Position numbers and translations under genes: made by a program. Below, piece after piece: positions 10,538-21,693 of a DNA stretch of 64,000 nt (its first letter is position 1; every line of letters begins with the position of its first letter). A model generated the notes under the pieces. The model saw only the letters and a program-made list of their open reading frames with translations. It was not told the origin of the DNA and searched no databases. The stretch comes from Pyrenula massariospora (lineage: Eukaryota > Ascomycota > Eurotiomycetes > Pyrenulales > Pyrenulaceae): the NCBI GenBank assembly GCA_021030905.1, contig JAGFMI010000025.1:372001-436000 (forward strand). The letters are read 5' to 3'.

Positions 10538-12530
10538 TGTGGATTTCCACACAAGGCAGACAGGGTTCGAGTATACCAACCAAGATACTATCTCCATTTT
10601 TAACCAGAGTTTGGTGCAACAAGAAGGTATTGATAGAAAAGATGAGTCGACTATTTCCGCCTTTTTCACAGTTCACATTTTCTTGGACACCAACTTATTC
10701 GGCAAATGTCACCTCATATACAATCCCGCTTACCGTCATACGAAAGTCGCTGTTTATTTCCGAAAAGTTCCCATAAATCGACCCAACTCTTCAGTATGAG
10801 GGGAATTGCGGAATGGAGACCTGACGTGCGAAATACCTTCTTGCAAGGTTACTCTTTCCGTGATAGGTCAACGTGGTGTCACCAGTTTGTCCACGCAATT
10901 GTTGACGACATGGCAAATCAATGGTTTCTGTGTCCCTCGCGACCAGTAGTTCGGCATGATGCCACGATCATCATCGCCGCTCTCACTATCGCACTATGAC
11001 AGGCCGCAGAGAGTCCAGATTTCGTTGCTTGCATTGCCTGTTCAATTCCTGCGTGACATGAAGCTTTTGTCACCCCTCTACTACTACTGGATCCTGATCT
11101 TCGAATGCCTTTGCGACTGCTGTGACGATCTACTTGCATATATCACGAGATTACGCATCATCTGTCATTTCTGCTCGGTTTCCGTGATACCCACGGCAAT
11201 CGTTCAAGCGATCAATGCCGTGACGACATAATGACCACTCACCAATGATTAACTTGTGACCGGACGAATCTCCGGCGTTGAGTCAATGAGGAAATTTATC
11301 AACGAATTCACGGTCATGTCGATATCTCTAAATTTGCTATTTTTAGGGCATGAAGCCTTTGGAAAACTACATGTAAAACATTTCGGGCAACTTTTCTGAG
11401 CGCAATGTCTGGATTCATGTTTGCATTTTCCGTGATTGTTCTTGTATGCGTCGCGTAGGTGGCTATTGCTGTTGGCGAATACTGGACGAGATCTGACGTG
11501 GAGCGGAGCATTGGAGCATCTTTTGATAAGATGAAGAGATACCCAAATTATCAATGATACAGGAGCTGAATACTGCGTAAATTTGTAATTTTCAAGGGCC
11601 GACTTTCAGCCTCTCCATACTTGGAAAGTCATGAGAGTGTCTCGCTCATAGCAGTGCAGGACAGCTTGTACAGCATTTTTAATGAGTGAAGGTACTGTTA
11701 ACAGGAGTCGATGAACTAGCATGACGCCAAACACCGTCACGTCCAGCCGGCCAGAGAGGCCCACGCACAAGCTGTTCTTTTGTACAGCTGTGCCCAGCCT
11801 TGTTCTATGGATCCTACGCAACTGAACCTTTGTCATAGCCTTCAGCGGACAAGAAGTACAATATGAATTCGCTCGGCTTTTCGAGCCGCGCCCTATAAAC
11901 CAGACCATTCGGGGATGATTGTTGGAAAAAGCCAAGTTCTTAAATATACCTCGGCGATGTCTTGAAATCAAAACCCCTGAAACCCAGAACGATCAGCGTG
12001 ACTAGAGGGGCCACTTTACCTACCCGGGTTTGGTACCAGGCGGCTGTCAACGTTCATGGGAGCTAACAGCTATTTCTGGGCGTTGGGCAATTTGAAATCC
12101 CCTGAATTTGGGGGTTTTTGCAATTTTGCCAATTACCATCACGAGATGCTCAAGGAATGCACTCTAGGCTGGAGCTCACGTGCACGTCTCTCGAGAATGC
12201 CTAGCCTGTAACGGGAACCTTTTTGCGAGTCCCCAGTGGATCTTTGGAAAGACTCAAGCAGTCCGACTTGCTCGGTTTCTACCGTCCCCTGGAAGTGAGA
12301 TCCACTACGGGGAGTTCTAGAAGGGCGAGATGAAAACATGGGCTGTGCTGCCTGCTGGTGAGGGTCAGAGAAGGGAAGTATAAAATGCAAGCACCGTGCT
12401 TTTTTGATTTACAATCAGGTAGAAGACTCTTACTGTCTATCTCTTCGTTTCTTGCTCCTTAGCTTCCCTCTCGTCAATCCGCAATTCCTACTCTTCTCTA
12501 AATTCCATTTCTAAAATTTCTATTACCACG
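10538..12530. other. Intergenic, no gene recognised
   Basis: About 2 kb. Many short open frames on both strands between 10,520 and 11,970 give peptides without family resemblance. No repeat or RNA gene was seen. The last 150 bases hold the core promoter of the secreted-protein gene, with a TATA box and a T/C-rich leader. Confidence 0.5.
12379..12385 (+). promoter_or_regulatory. TATA box of the secreted-protein gene
   Basis: A perfect TATAAAA lies 146-152 bases upstream of the ATG at 12531 and is followed by a C/T-rich leader. Spacing and context suit a core promoter. Such a strong TATA box suggests a regulated rather than constitutive gene. Confidence 0.5.
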
Positions 12531-13348
12531 ATGTTCACCACCCTCTCCCTAACCTTTTCCCTCCTCCTCCCCCTCCTCCCCTCCCTTACCACTGCTACCC
12601 CAAACGTAACCGCCACCGCCCTCGATCCCGGCTGTGCCTCTTACCCAGGCTTCAACGCAGCAAGCGGCACCGCCGGGCCCTGGACCGTCGCCCTCGTCGC
12701 CTCCGACAACACCACAATGGAAGGCTTCTCCGACACGTCCGAGTTCTCCCGCGGTGCGACGGGGGTTCGATGGAGCTATGTACGTCCCCGCTCTCCTCCC
12801 ACCCCGATTCTGTCATTCCTTCCTCCCTCCCTCTACCCTTCTATTCTATCCTTGTCCTTTCCCCTCCCTAACACCTCCCCGCAGATAACATTCCCAACCC
12901 GCAACGACATCGCCAAAACCCCGCTCCAGTGCGCCTCCAACACCCTCCAGGGCCGCCTCCCCTCCGGCGTCAGCGGGGTCACCTGGCAGAACCTCGTCAT
13001 CTCCCCGTACCCCTACGACGCTACCCTGATCGCCGGCGTGGCGGGGAACGAGGTTGTGCCGTATAGTATTGAGGGGTATGAGGGGGTTTTTATTGGCGGG
13101 GAGGGAGAGGTGGTGGAGTGGGGGTTGCGGTATGAGCCGGCGGGGAGTGGGGGGGATGGATTGGTACGTGCAGCCGCCGTGCGGTGGTATAAAGTAGAAG
13201 AAGAATTTTAGAAAGGCTGAAGCTAATGTGTTGTGGTGGGCAGGATTTCTTCTACATCCGCCTCCTGGGGCCTGACTCTGCGGATCCGAGTACAGGGCAG
13301 GCCTTGTATCCCGGCGAGTTTACGTCGTTCATCAAAGTCAATGCATGA
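12531..13348 (+). CDS. Small secreted protein, family unknown
   Basis: Three exons (12531-12779, 12885-13163, 13244-13348) encode 210 residues. The introns have GTACGT donors and branch sites CTAAC or CTAAT. The N-terminus is a clear signal peptide (hydrophobic residues about 4-17, then SLTTA before a likely cleavage site near 22). The mature part has two cysteines (near 35 and 96), several N-glycosylation sequons near its start, and alternating beta-type hydrophobics. It has no membrane span, so it is probably an extracellular or wall-associated beta-rich protein. Both introns keep the frame nearly open, which can mislead prediction. I do not recognise the family. An effector role would be speculation. 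Confidence 0.75.
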
Positions 13349-14303
13349 GCTATCGGGTCGTAGCAGAGATCTTGGAGCATGGGGGAAGGGAAGGGAAGGG
13401 AAGGGGAGGGAAGGGACGGGAAGCGATAATGGATTCAATACGACCTACCTATCTCAAGCGGCTATCAAGATCGGAAAGAGCACGACAAATTGTATGTACG
13501 TGGTTCGACGGGACGGTAATGTTCCTTCTAGACAACAACCACAACAACCACAGCAGATAGGAAAATTGATAGGACAGGTCCACCTGCTACTCCTGCACGT
13601 TGGATACCGGTACCGAGAAATAGGTGAACGGTGGCACAGTCAGGAGACATGCTATACCCCTCTCACTTACACTCGTCCACAGCCAACCCTCCACCCTTGA
13701 ACCAATCTCCCTTCTAAGCCTTCATCTCTCCCATCAAACCCCTGGCATTTTACTGTTCTTCTCCAGCCTACCAAATCTCCGCACTCAGAGCCTATAACCA
13801 TACCCAGCGATGGATACAGCCGCAATCCCTCCCAGCTCTACAATCTTCGCCCCCCGGGGCAAACCCAACCGTCCTTCCCTTCCCTTCCAATCTCCGCTCC
13901 GCTCTCGGCTGGACTATATCGTTTAGAGTGGGTACCCACGGAGCTTCATGACATTCCCACAGACTGTCTAGCTTAGATCTGTCATGGAAGAAGTTTGGCC
14001 GTTTAGTTGCGGGATATCTATGTATGCAGGCGAGTTAACAGCGATCCACGAACTCGCAAACAACTTAGTCTACAGGTCAAAGAACCACACGACATTTACA
14101 GCGCGCTTCACTGACCCGCTAATGAATACACTAAAAATACGCCTCCCCCTTTTCTCTCTTCACCTCACCTCACCCATCCCCGCCTCACCCATCCCCTCTG
14201 CAATCTGTTGACAGGACGTCCCCTCCAATCCACCACCGCACCTCTCGCCTCTACCTAGCCAGTTACGCCAAATCCACCTCACCTCCCTCATCCAATCCCC
14301 CCC
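13349..14303. other. Convergent intergenic region with G-rich tract
   Basis: This lies between the 3' ends of the secreted-protein gene (plus) and the large disordered-protein gene (minus). It begins with a G-run tract at 13381-13420 and has C-rich stretches near its right end (14,150-14,300). A 38-codon frame from ATG 13810 has no support. Confidence 0.5.
13381..13420 (+). repeat. G-run microsatellite, potential G-quadruplex
   Basis: Eight runs of three to five G, separated by one or two bases (mostly AA), fill 40 bases on the plus strand. This greatly exceeds the four-run pattern of a G-quadruplex. It begins 33 bases after the stop codon of the secreted-protein gene, so it would lie in that transcript's 3' UTR. 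Confidence 0.7.
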
Positions 14304-17300
14304 CTACCCCACCACCCCACACAACCACCCAACGCCCACCAAAACCCCAACCTCAACCCCGACCCTAACCCCCTCCCCAAAAACCCTCCACCCCCCGCCC
14401 CTGACCCGTACTTCCCCGGTCCTCTTGTACTCCGCCGCTACGCCGTACGCCTCGACTGTGAGGGTTAGGATGTGCAGGATCATGTCGCCCAGGAGTTGGG
14501 CTGCGAGGTATGCTGCGCCGAGGAGGTCGGGGTGGAGGTATTGCGTTAGGGTTGCCGAGAGGGAGGAGGGGAGGGGGACGGGTTGGGGGCTGGCGGAGGA
14601 GGCGCTGCGAGTGGGGGTATTGCTACTGTCACTGCCAATTCTAGGATGAGGAACGTCGCGGTGGCGGCGGCAACGGGGCTGGATCGCAGCCACATGGGCG
14701 GGATTGAGCCGTGATGGCGTGGACGTTGGTGATGACGATAACGACTCAGTTAGAGATGTGTGGCCGAGGCAGGAGTTGTGAAAGCCTTCTGTACAGCAGG
14801 TCGGACAACAGGTCGCGTGATAGTTGAAGTCCTCTTCGTCGTCGTCCAGATGCGAGTCTTCGATGGTTGACAGTCGAACGTGAGTGAGCTCCAGTCTTCC
14901 GGTTTGACGTTCATCATTTCCTCCGCCGACGCGATTCACAGCTCGAGCTTGGTAGGGGGCGAGAACAGACGTGGCGCGGTTCTCGCACGTAGGGATGCAC
15001 CCAAGCGTATCGTGTTGACTCTCTTTGGAAAGACATCGACATCTGTACACGCTCTCGCGTTCGGGACAATTCCTATTCGTCATCTGATAGGGACTTTCGA
15101 TCGTTGATCCATCTGCGTATCTGTCGTGAAAGCCCACCTCCCGGTAGAGGCCTTGGAGAGGGGCTCCGCGGTCTCCGTGCGCTACCCAGTTGCTTTCCGT
15201 ATGAGTCGCCATCTGGAACGTGCTGCTGGACGTGCTTTGGTCGGTGCAGCCTCCTTGGCCTCTCACTTTGGTGGTATGGTTGGTTTCGTTTCGTTTGCGG
15301 AGCAGTGACATCTGTGATTTTTGAAGGGGAACTGTCAAATCTGATTTGCTCATCTGAAATGCGTCGTCGGTGTCTCCTCCGAGATCTTGAAGGCTCGATG
15401 GTGTAGTGGAAGTGCTCGTGTTGGTGCTTATGCGAGTGGTGGTAGACGATGTTGGACTGGTCGAGGCTTCTTCGCTTTCTGTGCTCCATCTGGAGCGCTT
15501 CACCGCCATTGATGCCGTGCCATTTGCTATTGGCCTCTTTCTCTGGCCCGCGTCCTGGTGCCGATGGATTTCTTGACATATACGCGGGCGGAACTTCATC
15601 ATCCAGGGCTGCGAATGGATCCAAGTCGCAAGATTCGGCCGCTCTTCGCATGGCGTCCCACATTGGTGGCGCTTCCATTTGGAGCCGGGTCGTACTCTGT
15701 CTCCTTGCTGATGGCTTTCGCGGTGTTGGTGACCCGGCCAGTGTGCTTCTGTTTGGGTGAGACCATTGACTTCTGATGCCATGATGCGGGTTTTGTTGGG
15801 CCACCGTTTCATCAAGACTGGCAACTGGGATTGGCCATTGCTCGTCGGCAGATCTGGCAGAGACTTGTCGAACCTTCTCTGCGGTCGCGGAGCCTGGAAG
15901 CGTACGGGCATGTCCTCGTAACAGACTCCGCGACCTCGGCCTAAAAAAGAGCCTTGTGTAGGTTTGTCTGCAATTTGCGAAGTACTTGCTTCCATTACTT
16001 TCTTGGGAAGGTTTGGCAAATCCTTGCCAATATCATCAGGACTGAAATATCTCTGATATACTGGTTGCTCTGGACTCGTAGGAGCTATTTGGCTAGTGCT
16101 GTCATTTAAATTTCGCTCTATCGGGACTTTTGTCGGCGCAGGTGGTGTCCACGCCTTAGAAAGTCCTGCTGAAACGAACTTAGAGTAAGGCGTCGACGGA
16201 GGACTACCGACCGCTTTCCTTGGGATAGTGTTCGTGCTTGGTCTGAGACGAGGATTCATGGGTGAAATTGCACTTGATGGTGTCGGTATCAGATGATCCT
16301 TCGGGAGAGGTGCCACCTCATGGCCAAATCCGTTCTGGCCCACCTCCTTATTCCGTTTGGGAAATACTGTTCTAGGAGACGATTTATTCTTAATGGATCT
16401 AGACGGTGATGAAATTTGTATATTTGGCACAGCCTTGACATAGCGATCCTGTACGTCTTTTGCTGGTGCTCTATTCTTCGGCGACAATTTGGGCGGTGTG
16501 CGTAACCCAAACCTGTTCCGTGCAGGCAACTGAGAAGCTGGCATCTGAGGCCGCGTTTCGCCTATTTCTGATGGTGGAGGGGTTGTGTTAGGTGTGGGTT
16601 GGCCCACGTCTAAACTGATCCATTGATCTCCGAGACGCCGCCATTTGGCAGAAGAAGAGACACCGCGTGGTGTTACGTGATTCATTTCGTCAGTCGGACT
16701 GGAAGTATTGCTACTGTGCACGCTAGGAGTCACAACACCGGTTCGAGGGTTAGCAGCTCTTACCAGAAGGTAATCATCTCCAGAGACAGTTCGCATCTTG
16801 TGAGGGCGATAACGAACAGTGCTGTCTTGAAATGGGTTGTGTGAAGAGTCTGCGTTATCAATTGTGGTGACAATCTTCAATTTTGGAAGGCTCTTTTTTT
16901 CACTGTCTCGAGACGTAGGAGACGCTGTCGTACCATCCAGGAATACCGTTCTCTTCTGGGCCGAGCCTGGAAAGGGAGATGTAACTGCATTATCGCTGCA
17001 CCTCTTCATTTGCCCCAGTCCTACACTCTCTTGATGTATGCGTCTTGATTCAGGGCACGGAGGGCTGGTAGAGAAGATGTAAGGAGACTCCTCATGAACC
17101 TCAGACCAACTCCTTCGTTGAAATTCCCGCAGTCGAAATTGACGAGAAGCTTCTTCGACAGGTGTGCCTGAGATGTTTGTTTCTGCACTGTCTCTCTGAA
17201 TGCTGGAATTCTCCTTCTCTTCCCCTTCAAGTCCTCGACCTCCACTTCTGATGGACTTTCCCTGACTTCTGATCTGTTTCGGCTCACCAACCCCACCAGA

Positions 17301-17468
17301 TATTTTCGCTAAGCTTGACGTCGAGGTCAGTGAAGACCTTGGCGAGCTCCAGGATGACAATGAACTAGATCGCTGGACGGGATGGTATCTCGGCCGTGGT
17401 GAAATGAAAGGTAACTTCAAATGAATACGACGGCTCGAGTCTGTTTCCTCCTGCTCAGCTCGATCCAT
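14304..17468 (-). CDS. Large Ser/Pro/Thr-rich disordered protein, function unknown
   Basis: One uninterrupted frame of 1,054 codons. The protein is low in hydrophobics for about 850 residues and rich in Ser, Pro, Thr and Arg, with repeated short motifs such as KDLPNLPKK and KSLPDLPTS. This suggests a scaffold or a phosphorylated disordered protein. Near the C-terminus there is a cysteine cluster (CCPTCCTEGFHNSCLGH), then a hydrophobic stretch around LGAAYLAAQLLGDMILHILT and a Gly/Val/Arg-rich end. No catalytic domain is visible. Between about 15073 and 15900 a second minus-strand frame is also open and protein-like, so a frameshift or unrecognised introns cannot be excluded there. Homologues were not recognised. 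Confidence 0.55.
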   Translation of the reverse strand: MDRAEQEETDSSRRIHLKLPFISPRPRYHPVQRSSSLSSWSSPRSSLTSTSSLAKISGGVGEPKQIRSQGKSIRSGGRGLEGEEKENSSIQRDSAETNISGTPVEEASRQFRLREFQRRSWSEVHEESPYIFSTSPPCPESRRIHQESVGLGQMKRCSDNAVTSPFPGSAQKRTVFLDGTTASPTSRDSEKKSLPKLKIVTTIDNADSSHNPFQDSTVRYRPHKMRTVSGDDYLLVRAANPRTGVVTPSVHSSNTSSPTDEMNHVTPRGVSSSAKWRRLGDQWISLDVGQPTPNTTPPPSEIGETRPQMPASQLPARNRFGLRTPPKLSPKNRAPAKDVQDRYVKAVPNIQISSPSRSIKNKSSPRTVFPKRNKEVGQNGFGHEVAPLPKDHLIPTPSSAISPMNPRLRPSTNTIPRKAVGSPPSTPYSKFVSAGLSKAWTPPAPTKVPIERNLNDSTSQIAPTSPEQPVYQRYFSPDDIGKDLPNLPKKVMEASTSQIADKPTQGSFLGRGRGVCYEDMPVRFQAPRPQRRFDKSLPDLPTSNGQSQLPVLMKRWPNKTRIMASEVNGLTQTEAHWPGHQHRESHQQGDRVRPGSKWKRHQCGTPCEERPNLATWIHSQPWMMKFRPRICQEIHRHQDAGQRKRPIANGTASMAVKRSRWSTESEEASTSPTSSTTTRISTNTSTSTTPSSLQDLGGDTDDAFQMSKSDLTVPLQKSQMSLLRKRNETNHTTKVRGQGGCTDQSTSSSTFQMATHTESNWVAHGDRGAPLQGLYREVGFHDRYADGSTIESPYQMTNRNCPERESVYRCRCLSKESQHDTLGCIPTCENRATSVLAPYQARAVNRVGGGNDERQTGRLELTHVRLSTIEDSHLDDDEEDFNYHATCCPTCCTEGFHNSCLGHTSLTESLSSSPTSTPSRLNPAHVAAIQPRCRRHRDVPHPRIGSDSSNTPTRSASSASPQPVPLPSSLSATLTQYLHPDLLGAAYLAAQLLGDMILHILTLTVEAYGVAAEYKRTGEVRVRGGGWRVFGEGVRVGVEVGVLVGVGWLCGVVG

Positions 17469-17725
17469 GTTGATGTAAACGATAGTTGCTGGGTAAGAGA
17501 TGTGGAATGTGGGGGAATTGAAATTTTAGGGAATCTTTGCGATGGCCGAGGAAAAAATTCATCAAGGAAAGGACTACCCTCTCGTCAACACAATTCTGAG
17601 CAAAATAGGAATTCTCAGGGCCTGGCCCATAAAGCAAAATGCGGAACAGCACCGTAGTCATTTTTACCGAAGAGCCTACGCTATGCAGTAAGAAGATCAA
17701 ACCGACCTGGATGCCCTACACTAGC

Positions 17726-19152
17726 TCAGAATCTTCCACTCTCCCTCCTTCCCTGTCCTAAATGGCCCCAACGCCTCGCTGCATCGATTGTCTTCACTCC
17801 TGAGCCTGGCATTGAGCTCCTTGGTAATCTTTTATCTGGGCTCATGCTCGCCCGCTCCCTCGCGGCGATAGACTCATTCGTGTACCCAGTACTTCGCACG
17901 TCAAAGTTTGTCGACTGAGTTTTTCGAAGTGGAGACTGTGCATGCGTAAACACTCCTAGGCTTCCTCCATCCCCGCACCCTGGCCCGGCTGAAGAACGGA
18001 ACTGAGGTTGACGGATGGCGGTATTTGGACGCACTGGGGAAGACGAATCTCGTAGGTGAGCGGGTGTTTGAAAAGGTTGATCCCGTGGTGTTGGCTGAAG
18101 GCTAGGCGTGGCTGATAGTCTTCTGGTCGGCGCCGGATGGCGGGCCAGAGGATCGGGATTGATATGCTTTGAGTATGCTGGATTGGGATTGGCTTGGAAG
18201 CCGCGGTTGATGACGAACATTGGAGTGTAGGTATCGATTGTATTGTACTTCTCATCTCGCATCGTGCTATGCTGGGCTTCTGTGCTGAACTGGGTGGCAA
18301 CATCTCGGTACAATGGCTGTGTTCGCAGATGTACGTATTTCGTGTCATACTCATTCAAAACTTCCTTATGTATCAAAGCGGCATCCTTTGTCTGCTGTGA
18401 AAAATATATATGCAATGCAGAAAGCTGCACGGAAAGAAGGATTCCAGCTACAATGGCCGTAGCAATTGTCGTAGATGGGCGAGGATCGTTTAATGACGTA
18501 GGAAGAGACAACCGGTAAATTAAGACATGGCCCGGACTGAAGTAGCAGAACAATCGCAGGCAGACAGGCAAAGGATCCCAGACTGCGACTTCCCAAACGT
18601 CCCGGGTCTGATCTGGATGTGCTCTTGATTCCGCTGTCTCTGCACCAATCATGCTGGAAAGAAAACGCAGCGGTGACGATGACACAGGCGACGAGTCGAC
18701 GCGAACTCTGCGAGCTGAAGGCGTGCTGGGGACTTTGTCGACACTGGCTTCAAATAGCCGGTAATGCCGCTTGCGGAGGAACGTAAGGGCGGTGTTTGCG
18801 ATAGAAAGAAGGGTCAGGATATTAACCGCGAACCAGCACTAATCCAAGAATTAGCAATCGAATCTGTTATAGGACTGTAGGTGTGAAGACTTACAAGGTA
18901 ACTAATCCCACCACTGTTGCCAGCATCGTCTTCGAAAACACCATCCCCGTTGGTGGAAGAAGAGCCAGCATTGGCTCTGCAGATCAAGAAAAGAAGATTC
19001 AGTCCAACACCAAGTGCTATAGCCCACTCTTTATCAATCTGATCCCATCCACTTGTCTCAATTTCCTCAGACAGCCAAAGGTAGAAATCATGCGGGTTAA
19101 AGAAGGCCTTGAGCCTTTGCATGAGACTCTGACGGCGGACTAAAGGCGGCAT
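17726..19152 (-). CDS. NUR1: Nuclear rim protein 1
   Basis: Two exons (19152-18895 and 18838-17726; donor GTAAGT, branch GCTAAT) encode 456 residues. The start, MPPLVRRQSLMQRLKAFFNP, and the following WLSEEIETSGWDQIDKEWA match the conserved head of Nur1-family proteins. Hydrophobic segments occur near 45-60, 87-105 and about 180-200. A VLNEYDTKYVHLRTQPLYRD motif follows the last span. The remaining C-terminal half is polar and Pro/Ser-rich. In yeast, Nur1 with Heh1 forms the inner-nuclear-membrane CLIP complex that tethers rDNA and silent chromatin. The gene is divergent from VMA7, with 353 bp between start codons. Confidence 0.82.
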
Positions 19153-19505
19153 GACGGATTGCTGTAGAAAGAAATGGAGGATTCAGGTTCCGAAAATTGA
19201 GCATTCTGTGTTTTGGGCACCTCGCTCCAGCAGTGGTTCACCACCCGTGCCTATTCGCATCACATAGGATGCTCGTGTAAACAAAGGCGGGAAGATGTCA
19301 CTTTGCCCGCACCGCGTCCGAGCTCCAATTTCTTGCAGGGATACGGCGGGGCCGGGATTGTTGGAGCTCTCGGATGATGCAGCTGTCGTCTCTTCACTCC
19401 AGCTCAACTTTCAACAATTCCACGCCAATCATGCGGTGATAGCTTGAGAAAGAACTGTGTCGTCAATAAATTTCGAGCCGTATTTTCACCTGTCTCCTGA
19501 TCGCC
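19153..19505. promoter_or_regulatory. Shared divergent promoter of NUR1 and VMA7
   Basis: Only 353 bases separate the two opposite start codons, so both promoters must overlap here. No perfect TATA box is visible on either side. Particular factor sites could not be assigned. Confidence 0.5.
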
Positions 19506-20210
19506 ATGGCTGCTCCCGCCTCGGCTTACAAGGTACCTAGCTCTACACGGTCCCAGATAGCTCACCCGCTGATCTCCATTTACAGGACAGGCAATTCTTA
19601 GCAGTCATTGGTGACGAAGAGTGTGTTCCTCCCACCTCTAGCTCTATTATCTTTCTACCTTCATCGCCGGCCCCTTGAGTCACGAAGCGGGCTATGTCAC
19701 ACTATGATACAGCCAGCTTTGATGTGTTTTATAGATTCTCTATCCACACTCCCCATACAAGATCCCAACCATCTCCCAGTGCGTTCCTCATATGGGCACG
19801 TCTTGCTAATGATTATTCTATTCTATACAGTTCTGTCACAGGCCTCCTCCTCGCCGGTATAGGCCACGTCACCGACCCTCCAGACTCTGCCCGCAACTTT
19901 CTTGTCGTCGACTCCAAAACCGAGACCTCTACTATCGAGCGCTCATTTCAAGACTTTACCAAATCGCGCAAGGACATTGGCATCCTTCTAATAAACCAGC
20001 ATGTACGTCTGAGCAACTCGTGCAGCGTTCTTGGAAGAAAGTCGACGTGCTGACATTTTCGTCAACTAGATCGCAGAGCGTATACGAAATACCGTCGACT
20101 CGTATACAGAGGCTTTTCCAGCGGTGCTGGAGATCCCAAGTAAAGACCATCCATATGACCCGGAGAAGGATAGTGTCCTGAAAAGAGTGAGGATGTTCTT
20201 CGGAGAATAG
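19506..20210 (+). CDS. VMA7: V-type proton ATPase subunit F
   Basis: Four exons (19506-19532, 19586-19620, 19831-20002, 20070-20210) encode 124 residues, the normal size for subunit F. The protein starts [20 protein letters not shown] and contains [10 protein letters not shown] and [12 protein letters not shown]. It ends with [17 protein letters not shown] and FFGE, all diagnostic of Vma7. Subunit F sits on the central stalk of the V1 sector with subunit D and couples ATP hydrolysis to rotation. The first exons are very small (27 and 35 nt), and intron 2 is 210 nt. All borders are GT-AG with clear branch sites. This is the second V-ATPase subunit gene in the window, after VMA9. Confidence 0.95.
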
Positions 20211-20617
20211 TTGTTGTCCTCCTTCGGTTCTTTATTGTAAATATTACTGCAAAGGCGAACCTTCTAAATCTGTTAAGGGAGTAAATATAAACTATATGGG
20301 TAGATAGATGAGTGAAAAACACCGAGATGTCATGCAATATCAACATAATGTGTATGAACCCCAATTAACAATGCCTGCGAGGTCGTGCCTCTACTATCAG
20401 AATCTGTCGCAAATCTACCACTTCCTCTATGTGGCAGGGGGTCCAGGCGTTTTGTCGGCCGACCTTCCGCGACGCGCAACACAAGGCCCGTGCATACGAC
20501 ATCATCTGCCATCCAGATACAGCTCTTCCTGATAACTACACGATCTGGCACACTTCCGCCTGTGCTTTCTCACATCCTCCCTTCACACCCTCAAGTGGCC
20601 AAAGAACAGCATCGCAC
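20211..20617. other. Intergenic between VMA7 and NPC2
   Basis: About 400 bases holding the 3' flank of VMA7 and the promoter of NPC2. Nothing else was recognised. Confidence 0.5.
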
Positions 20618-21264
20618 ATGATGAAGTCCCTCACCCAAGTTCTCTTCCTCTACACCGCCCTCGTCTCATCCTTTTCCTTTAACTACAACGGCTCGCCGCA
20701 GAAGCCCCTCTCCGTGGGCGATGAGGCGTTGAAGGTCCCCGGCGAGAACCCATTATACGTATGTCACAATCCCCTGCCCCAAATCATCTCTTTACATATC
20801 TGGGAAGAGTCCTAACATACCTCTCCACACCCTCCAGTTCTGCGCCGACCCAAAAGACAACATCCTCCAAATCCGCTACGCCGACCTCTCGCCCAACCCC
20901 CCCAAACCGTATGTCCCCTCCACCAATCCCCTCTAAAACCTCAAGTAATCCTAACCCATCACACAGCGGCTCAACCCTCACAATCTCCGCCTCGGGCACC
21001 CTCTCCCAACCCATCACCGACGGCTCCCAGGTCCAGCTCCAAGTCAAATACGGTCTCGTCACCCTCATCAACCAGAAGGCCGACTTCTGCGACGCCATTG
21101 ACAACGTCGAGCTCAAGTGCCCGCTGGAGAAGGGCCTGGTAACGCTCGTCAAGGACGTCGAGATCCCGAAGGAGGTGCCCAAGGGGAAGTATACCGTGAT
21201 GGCGGATGTAATAAATGCGGACGGGGCGGCGGTTACATGTATGGAAGCAGTTGTTTATTTTTAG
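20618..21264 (+). CDS. NPC2: NPC2-type ML-domain lipid transfer protein (PG/PI-TP)
   Basis: Three exons (20618-20758, 20838-20908, 20967-21264) encode 169 residues. A second ATG follows directly at 20621, so the true start could be one codon later. A signal peptide spans about 1-19. The mature protein has the ML-domain layout: CADPKDNILQIRYADLSP, GSTLTISASGTL, FCDAIDNVELKCPLEKG, and IPKEVPKGKYTVMADVINAD followed by CMEAVVYF. The cysteines near 49, 120, 129 and 163 suit the conserved disulfides. The family carries sterols or phospholipids in the vacuole lumen and hands them to NCR1/NPC1. Intron borders are GTATGT donors with CTAAC branch sites. Confidence 0.92.
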
Positions 21265-21693
21265 GGAGTTGGGATGGGGATTGGAGGGTGAGTTGGGGAT
21301 GTGAGATGAATGGGAAGAGGGGGGACGGGTGTGAAGTAAAGATGGGGCTTGTGGAGTAAGGTTCTAAACGGTATTAGATAATAATATAATGGGGTCTGGC
21401 GAGACCGGTAGTATTGGTACAGGGGATCTATATCGATTCATCGCAAAGGAAATAACAACCCAGATCATCCATTATCCTCATATTCTCATACATCCTAACA
21501 GCAATGCCGCCCCCCACAGAATGCCAATACCATGCCATCCCATGCCAGAAAAATCTAACCAGACCTACCGGAACATCAATCATAGGTAGTATGCCACTAA
21601 CTATCCTAATCCAGGCTTCTCGCGTAACGTACTTACATACATATACCTGTAAGATCAGCCCCCCTTCTCTCTTTTATGTGTGAGTGTGAGAAC
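21265..21693. other. Convergent intergenic region
   Basis: This is the 3' flank of NPC2 (plus) and of the Zn2Cys6 regulator (minus). Nothing further was recognised. Confidence 0.5.

Noticed and set aside
13810-13926. 38-codon frame starting MDTAAIPPSS
   Set aside because: Too short, no family, and located between two convergent 3' ends.
15073-15804. Separate 243-codon gene on the minus strand
   Set aside because: It overlaps the 1,054-codon frame throughout and has no start context or splice support. It is kept only as an observation.
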